NCBI GenBank assembly: GCA_027076245.1
Contig: JALTKC010000288.1
Coordinates: 1-17,297 of the forward strand
DNA: 17,297 nt
Source of the DNA: Gammaproteobacteria bacterium
GTDB taxonomy: Bacteria > Pseudomonadota > Gammaproteobacteria > GRL18
Reading direction: 5' to 3'
Under the pieces are notes generated by a model. That model searched no databases. It was not told the DNA's origin and was given only the letters and a program-made list of their open reading frames with translations. Positions within the stretch are counted from its first letter, which is position 1. Each line of letters opens with the position of its first letter. This document shows, one piece after another, positions 12,805 to 17,297 of the stretch. Made by a program: the position numbers and the translations under genes.

Positions 12805-13946
12805 TGTTCACACTATTTAAACGTATCTATTCGGGCTCCATTCCCATCCTTATTCTTGGTGGTGCTCTGCTGCTGGGCAGTATTTCTCAGTCCGTTTTTG
12901 CCCAGAGCCTGAAACTGACCAATGAACAACAACAGGCCATGGGTATTAAAATCCAGCAGGCAGAACCGGTCAAGGTAGTACCCAGTGCTGTTTTCCCGGC
13001 TCAGGCCACTATTCCTCTAAAAACCATACGCAGTCTGGCCAGCCCTTTATCCGGCCAGATTGTAAAGCTTAATTATGTACATGGTCCCATTAAAAAAGAT
13101 GACATTATTGCAGAAATGGAGAGCCCCGAACTGCTGCAGATGCAGGAAGAATTTCTGGCCACCTTATCCGATCTCAGTATCAGCCAGCAAAACCTGGATC
13201 GTGCCCGCAAATTAAACCAGAGTGGCATTTCATCCACCAAGAAACTGCAGCAGGCTTTAACCGATGTCAAAAAACTGATATTGAAAGAAATTCAGTTAAA
13301 GCAAAAACTGGCTCTGTATGGCATGGCAGAATCCGCCATTGAAAAAATGGAGCAGAAAAAAAAGCTGCAGCCGGCCATTTTGCAGTTAAAGTCCCCTATT
13401 GACGGGCAATTATTTGATCTGAAAGTACGCCTGGGTGAACGGGTGGAAAAGAACCAGAGCATTATTTCCCTGGGTGAAACCAATCCAATTATTTTAGCCA
13501 TTAGAGTGCCCGTGAGTATGGTCAATGAACTGGGCAAAGGACAGCAGGTTGAAATTCTGGGAATGAATAAAACCGGAGAAATCCAGCATATCGATTTAAT
13601 GGTGGATCCCATGACCCAGTCTGTAGATGTTCATGTTCGGGTAAAGAATGATGATAATACTCTGCGTGCCGGACAATTATTTAAAATCCGTTTTTTAATG
13701 ACACCGGAACAGGCTACCTACAAAATAAACTCTAACGCCATCAGTCAGTTTGATGGTAAAACGGTAGTGTTTATTCAGGATGGTAAAGTGATTAAACCGC
13801 TTCCAGTCAAAGTCATTAACATTACCAGTCAGCAGCTATATTTTACTCCTGCAGCGAACTACTCAGAACCGCTTATGGTCTGTGTTCAGGGCAGTACCGC
13901 CATTAAATCCGCCTTTGAAGCACAAAACGGCTCTGAGGCTGAATAA
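12804..13946 (+). CDS. Periplasmic adaptor (membrane fusion protein) of metal RND efflux system (CzcB/HelB type)
   Basis: The adaptor bridges the inner-membrane pump and the outer-membrane channel. The 380-residue protein starts with a membrane-targeting segment (about 11-33, with cleavage possible after VFA). The barrel-sandwich (lipoyl-like) domain is split: first half about 77-110 (SPLSGQIVKLNYVHGPIKKDD), second half about 190-225 (LKSPIDGQLFDLKVRLGERV). Between them lies a helical hairpin (about 110-187) for contact with the channel. Beta-barrel and membrane-proximal domains follow (about 225-370). The His-rich N- or C-terminal extensions of some zinc adaptors are absent, and the Met clusters of CusB are not evident. 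TAGGAG stands about 10 bases before the start, which overlaps the upstream stop by one base. The pump gene follows 9 bases downstream. Confidence 0.9.
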   Translation: MFTLFKRIYSGSIPILILGGALLLGSISQSVFAQSLKLTNEQQQAMGIKIQQAEPVKVVPSAVFPAQATIPLKTIRSLASPLSGQIVKLNYVHGPIKKDDIIAEMESPELLQMQEEFLATLSDLSISQQNLDRARKLNQSGISSTKKLQQALTDVKKLILKEIQLKQKLALYGMAESAIEKMEQKKKLQPAILQLKSPIDGQLFDLKVRLGERVEKNQSIISLGETNPIILAIRVPVSMVNELGKGQQVEILGMNKTGEIQHIDLMVDPMTQSVDVHVRVKNDDNTLRAGQLFKIRFLMTPEQATYKINSNAISQFDGKTVVFIQDGKVIKPLPVKVINITSQQLYFTPAANYSEPLMVCVQGSTAIKSAFEAQNGSEAE

Positions 13947-13955
13947 GGAGTTATT

Positions 13956-16900
13956 ATGTTAGCCCGAATATTACAGTTTTTCCTTGTCCAGCGTACCCTG
14001 GTGGTCCTGATCGTGTTTGCCCTGCTGGCCGGCGGCTGGCAGGCTTTTCAGAAAATACCAATTGATGCTTTTCCCGATGTGTCCCCGGCTCAGGTTAAAA
14101 TGATTTTCAAGGCACCGGGTATGACACCCTCAGAGGTCGAGCAGCGTATTATTGCTCCTCTGGAGCTGGAACTGCTGGGTCTGCCCAACCAGAAAATATT
14201 ACGTTCACTGGCCAAATACGCCATTGCCGACATTACCCTGGACTTTACCGAAGGCACCGACATTTACTGGGCCCGGCAACTGGTTTCCGAACGGCTGAAC
14301 AATATGGATCTGCCTGAAGGTGTTACCGGAGGTATGGCGCCTCTGTCCACTCCGCTGAGTGATGTCTTTATGTTTACCATAGAAGGCAGCACCATGAACA
14401 ATATGCAAAAACGCGATCTGCTGGACTGGGTGATCCGCCCTGCCCTGCGCTCGGTTCCCGGTGTGGCCGATGTTAATGTTCTGGGCGGTTATGTGCGTAC
14501 ATTTGTAGTCAAGCCGGATTATCAGAAACTGCAGACCTATCAGATCAGTATTGATGAGCTGATTGACACCTTACGGGAAAATAATAAAAATGACGGTGCC
14601 GGACGTTTAAACCAGGGTGAAGAAGTCCTGCTGGTCAGAACCCAGGGTAATTTAACTGGTATTGAAGATATTCAAAACATTGTAGTGGAATATAAAAACA
14701 ATGTAGCCATTACTATTAAGGATCTGGCCAGTGTAGAAATCGACTCCCTTTATCGTAACGGTGCCGTTACTCAGAACGGTAAGGAAGAAGTGGTTGAAGG
14801 ACTGGTCATGGCACTTAAAGGCGCCAATGCCCGGGAAGTCATTACCGGTATTGAAAAACGTCTCGATGAACTGCAGCCGGCCTTTCCTGAAGGTATTTCT
14901 GTATCAGTATTTTATAACCGCAGCGATCTGGTCAATACCGCTATTTACGGGGTTTCCAAATCCCTGATTGAGGCTGTGGTACTGGTATTAATAGTGCTGC
15001 TTTTATTTCTGGGTAATATCAGAGCAGCTATCGCTGTGGCCCTGATCCTGCCTCTGTCTGCTTTAATGACCTTTATCTTAATGCGCTGGTACGGTTTGTC
15101 AGCCAACCTGATGTCCCTGGGCGGTCTGGCCATTGCCGTGGGTATGCTGGTGGATGCTGCCGTAGTAGTGGTTGAAAATATAGTTTCCCACCAGGAAAAG
15201 GACGCTCAGAAACCGCAGGGGCAATTGCCTAAAATGCATATTATTTTCCGGGCACTCAAGGAAGTCTCAACCCCGGTCATTTCCGGTATTTTAATTATTA
15301 TGACGGTCTTTCTGCCGCTGCTGACCCTGGAAGGTCTGGAAGGCAAGCTGTTTGTTCCCGTAGCGCTGACTATTATTTTTGCCCTGGGCGGTTCACTGGT
15401 ATTATCCCTGACCATTATCCCGACTCTGGCCTCCTTTATCCTGGGTAAACCATCACACCAGGAACCCTGGCTGATCCGCAAACTGCTGGCCATTTACCAG
15501 CCGGTTTTACAATGGAGCCTGAAAAATGACAAAATTATCGTGACCGGTGCCGTGATTGCCCTGGTCTTCGCCGGCTTTATTTATACTCTGGTGGGTAAAA
15601 CCTTTATCCCGCAGATGGACGAAGGTTATATTGTGATGCAGATAGAAAAGACACCATCTATCAGTTTAAAAGAATCCACCCAGATGGATATGAATATCCA
15701 GAAAGCCATTCTGGAAAAAGTACCTGAAGTTACCCGTATGGTAGCCCGGGTGGGTTCAGATGAAATCGGCATGGACCCCATGGGGCTTAATGATACCGAT
15801 ACATTCCTGATGCTCAAGCCCACCGAACAATGGCGTATGCAAAGCAAGGAAGAACTGATAGCAGAGATTCGTGAGGTACTGGAAACCCGCTTCCCCGGTA
15901 TTAACTATGCTTTTACCCAGCCCATTCAGATGCGGGTGGATGAAATGCTCACCGGTGCCCGCGGAGATCTGGCGATTAAAATATTCGGTGACAACCCGGA
16001 AGAGCTGAACCATGTGGCCCGGCAGATGGTCAGCATGGTTAAAACCATTCCCGGTGCCGAAGATGTTTATACCCAGATGAACGAGGGTCTGCGTTATCTG
16101 CAGCTTAAGGTTAACCGGGATATGGCCGGTCGTCTGGGACTGAGTGTGGATCAGGTTGAAGCCATATTAAGAGCCCAGATTAACGGTCTGGAAACTGGCA
16201 TTATTTATGAAGGTATCCGCCGTATTCCCCTGATGCTGCGTGCGCCGGAATCCTACAAGGCATCCAGCCTGGAAATGTTGCAGCAGCCGGTCACTGTTAG
16301 TACACCAAGGGGTATGGAAACCGTAATGCTCAGTCAGCTGGTGGACGCAAAATCCACGGAAGGGCCGGTATCCATTAAACGTGAACAGAGCAAGCGTTTC
16401 TCAGTGGTGGTGGCCAATGTCAGCGGCCGGGATCTGGTCGGCTTTGTTGAAGAGGCCAAAGCCAGAGCCAAAGAATTAAAAATACCTGCCGGATATTATT
16501 TTGAATGGGGAGGCAAGTTTGAAAATCAGCAGCGTGCTGCACAGAAGCTGGCCATTGTGGTACCCGTTGCCCTGGTGCTGATTTTCCTGATCCTGTTCAG
16601 TACCTTCGGTTCCATACCCCAGGCACTGATGGTATTGATCAATGTGCCCTTTGCCCTGATCGGCGGCATTGTTGCCTTATGGCTGACCGGTGAATACCTG
16701 TCAGTACCGGCTTCTGTCGGCTTTATTGCCCTGCTGGGTATTGCCGTTCTGAACGGTGTGGTAATGATCACCTATTTTAACCAGTTACTGGCCAAAGGCC
16801 TGACCCTGTCACAGGTGGTCATGGAAGGTGCTCTACGGCGGCTGCGTCCGGTGCTGATGACCGCATCCATTGCCGCTTTAGGTCTGGTGCCCCTCGTATT

Positions 16901-17030
16901 TGCCAGCGGCCCCGGCTCTGAAATACAGCGCCCTCTAGCCATTGTGGTTATTGGCGGATTGATCAGCTCGACACTTTTAACCCTGCTGATACTACCCATT
17001 ATTTTTAAACGTTTCGGCAAATATTCCTGA
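13956..17030 (+). CDS. Heavy-metal efflux RND pump (CzcA/HelA/CusA family)
   Basis: This is the proton-driven inner-membrane pump. Its 1024 residues match family length. It has the RND plan: TM1 at about 13-30, a large periplasmic loop (30-335), TM2-6 (about 337-497), TM7 near 527-547, a second large loop (548-860), and TM8-12 to the C-terminus. Family motifs include FQKIPIDAFPDVSPAQV (31-47), GMTPSEVEQRI (55-65), and TM4 with NLMSLGGLAIAVGMLVDAAVVVVEN, where Asp400 and Glu407 are the probable proton-relay residues. The TM4 motif is AIA...VDAA, nearer CusA and HelA than CzcA proper (DFG...DGA), so the metal is uncertain (Cu/Ag or a divalent ion). AAGGAG precedes the start by about 6 bases. 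It is the third gene of the operon, followed 13 bases later by a small gene. Confidence 0.94.
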   Translation: MLARILQFFLVQRTLVVLIVFALLAGGWQAFQKIPIDAFPDVSPAQVKMIFKAPGMTPSEVEQRIIAPLELELLGLPNQKILRSLAKYAIADITLDFTEGTDIYWARQLVSERLNNMDLPEGVTGGMAPLSTPLSDVFMFTIEGSTMNNMQKRDLLDWVIRPALRSVPGVADVNVLGGYVRTFVVKPDYQKLQTYQISIDELIDTLRENNKNDGAGRLNQGEEVLLVRTQGNLTGIEDIQNIVVEYKNNVAITIKDLASVEIDSLYRNGAVTQNGKEEVVEGLVMALKGANAREVITGIEKRLDELQPAFPEGISVSVFYNRSDLVNTAIYGVSKSLIEAVVLVLIVLLLFLGNIRAAIAVALILPLSALMTFILMRWYGLSANLMSLGGLAIAVGMLVDAAVVVVENIVSHQEKDAQKPQGQLPKMHIIFRALKEVSTPVISGILIIMTVFLPLLTLEGLEGKLFVPVALTIIFALGGSLVLSLTIIPTLASFILGKPSHQEPWLIRKLLAIYQPVLQWSLKNDKIIVTGAVIALVFAGFIYTLVGKTFIPQMDEGYIVMQIEKTPSISLKESTQMDMNIQKAILEKVPEVTRMVARVGSDEIGMDPMGLNDTDTFLMLKPTEQWRMQSKEELIAEIREVLETRFPGINYAFTQPIQMRVDEMLTGARGDLAIKIFGDNPEELNHVARQMVSMVKTIPGAEDVYTQMNEGLRYLQLKVNRDMAGRLGLSVDQVEAILRAQINGLETGIIYEGIRRIPLMLRAPESYKASSLEMLQQPVTVSTPRGMETVMLSQLVDAKSTEGPVSIKREQSKRFSVVVANVSGRDLVGFVEEAKARAKELKIPAGYYFEWGGKFENQQRAAQKLAIVVPVALVLIFLILFSTFGSIPQALMVLINVPFALIGGIVALWLTGEYLSVPASVGFIALLGIAVLNGVVMITYFNQLLAKGLTLSQVVMEGALRRLRPVLMTASIAALGLVPLVFASGPGSEIQRPLAIVVIGGLISSTLLTLLILPIIFKRFGKYS

Positions 17031-17043
17031 GGGAGACGCTGGT

Positions 17044-17297
17044 ATGCAAAAGTGTATTTTAAGACTGATTGTAGACAATGGACTGTACGATTCCATGACC
17101 GACTGCCTACTGACCTTCCCTGAACGGGAACTGGAGTTTATGGGGTTTTCCATACAGGCCCATACCCAGATGCTGGGAGACATCAGTGAACAGGTGTCCG
17201 GTTTTAAACAGAAAATGCTGATTGAAATCACCACCCATAGCGATGAAGCCCGGCGTATTTATCAGCATGTAAAAAGTACTCTGACGGAAGCCAGCTT
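17044..17297 (+). CDS. DUF3240-like small protein (3' end cut by window edge)
   Basis: An open frame starts at ATG 17044 with GGGAG about 8 bases upstream and remains open for 84 codons to the right edge. It begins MQKCILRLIVDNGLYDSMTD and has LLTFPERELEFMGFSIQAHT and later EQVSGFKQKMLIEI, a pattern I recognise as DUF3240-like: small cytoplasmic proteins of about 100 residues often located next to metal efflux RND genes, with a ferredoxin-like, PII-resembling fold likely. Function unknown to me. No signal peptide or membrane segment. It is probably cotranscribed with the pump gene, 13 bases upstream, and could be a cytoplasmic sensor or modulator of the exporter; this is inference. Confidence 0.72.
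   Translation, partial: MQKCILRLIVDNGLYDSMTDCLLTFPERELEFMGFSIQAHTQMLGDISEQVSGFKQKMLIEITTHSDEARRIYQHVKSTLTEAS

Noticed and set aside
13292..13612. Open frame of 106 codons on the minus strand inside the adaptor gene
   Set aside because: Antisense to conserved adaptor domains; no independent evidence.

Overview
The window reads as a chromosomal segment of a Gram-negative bacterium, most likely a gammaproteobacterium. The supporting signs are FlgH with a lipobox (an outer-membrane L ring), flagellar promoters of sigma-54 type, a type-2 LeuA that resembles Pseudomonas LeuA, and a tripartite RND exporter with its own outer-membrane channel. Base composition is moderate, with AT-rich spacers. I see no transposase, integrase, tRNA, rRNA or CRISPR array, and no gene with a visible internal frameshift.

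Region 1 (1-5403, minus strand) is the proximal part of the flagellar basal-body and hook cluster, in the order flgB-flgC-flgD-flgE-flgF-flgG-flgH, with flgH cut by the left edge. Two good sigma-54 (-24/-12) promoter matches lie upstream of flgB and flgF, and a 12-bp perfect hairpin follows flgE. This suggests two transcription units, flgBCDE and flgFGH(...), as in Pseudomonas. Three spacers (flgB-flgC, flgF-flgG, flgG-flgH) are filled with heptanucleotide tandem repeats, the most unusual feature of this region.

Region 2 (5404-8545, plus strand) begins with a divergent control region. It carries a sigma-70 type promoter, three CGGCAAG boxes just upstream of the -35 and a dyad over the -10/start site. 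These lead into an orphan bifunctional class II aldolase / short-chain dehydrogenase, followed by an exported Met-rich protein of DUF4412 type.

Region 3 (8527-10595) is a divergent pair: a type-2 2-isopropylmalate synthase (minus) and an Lrp/AsnC regulator (plus). The synthase ends before the leucine-binding C-terminal domain and carries an unrelated short tail. The spacer between the two genes holds a perfect 17-bp inverted repeat whose two sites lie 31 bp apart, a layout suited to an Lrp-type oligomer.

Region 4 (10596-11568) holds a hairpin between convergent genes, an exported IalB-family protein (minus), and a 396-bp spacer with an 18-bp tandem repeat.

Region 5 (11569-17297, plus strand) is a tight operon for a heavy-metal efflux RND system: TolC/CzcC-like channel, CzcB/HlyD-like adaptor, CzcA/HelA-like pump, then a small DUF3240-type gene cut by the right edge. 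The three exporter parts would span inner membrane, periplasm and outer membrane and expel metal ions.

Most genes belong to known families. The points most worth checking are the heptamer arrays, the LeuA without its regulatory domain next to an Lrp regulator with a striking operator, and the operator cluster of the aldolase/dehydrogenase gene.
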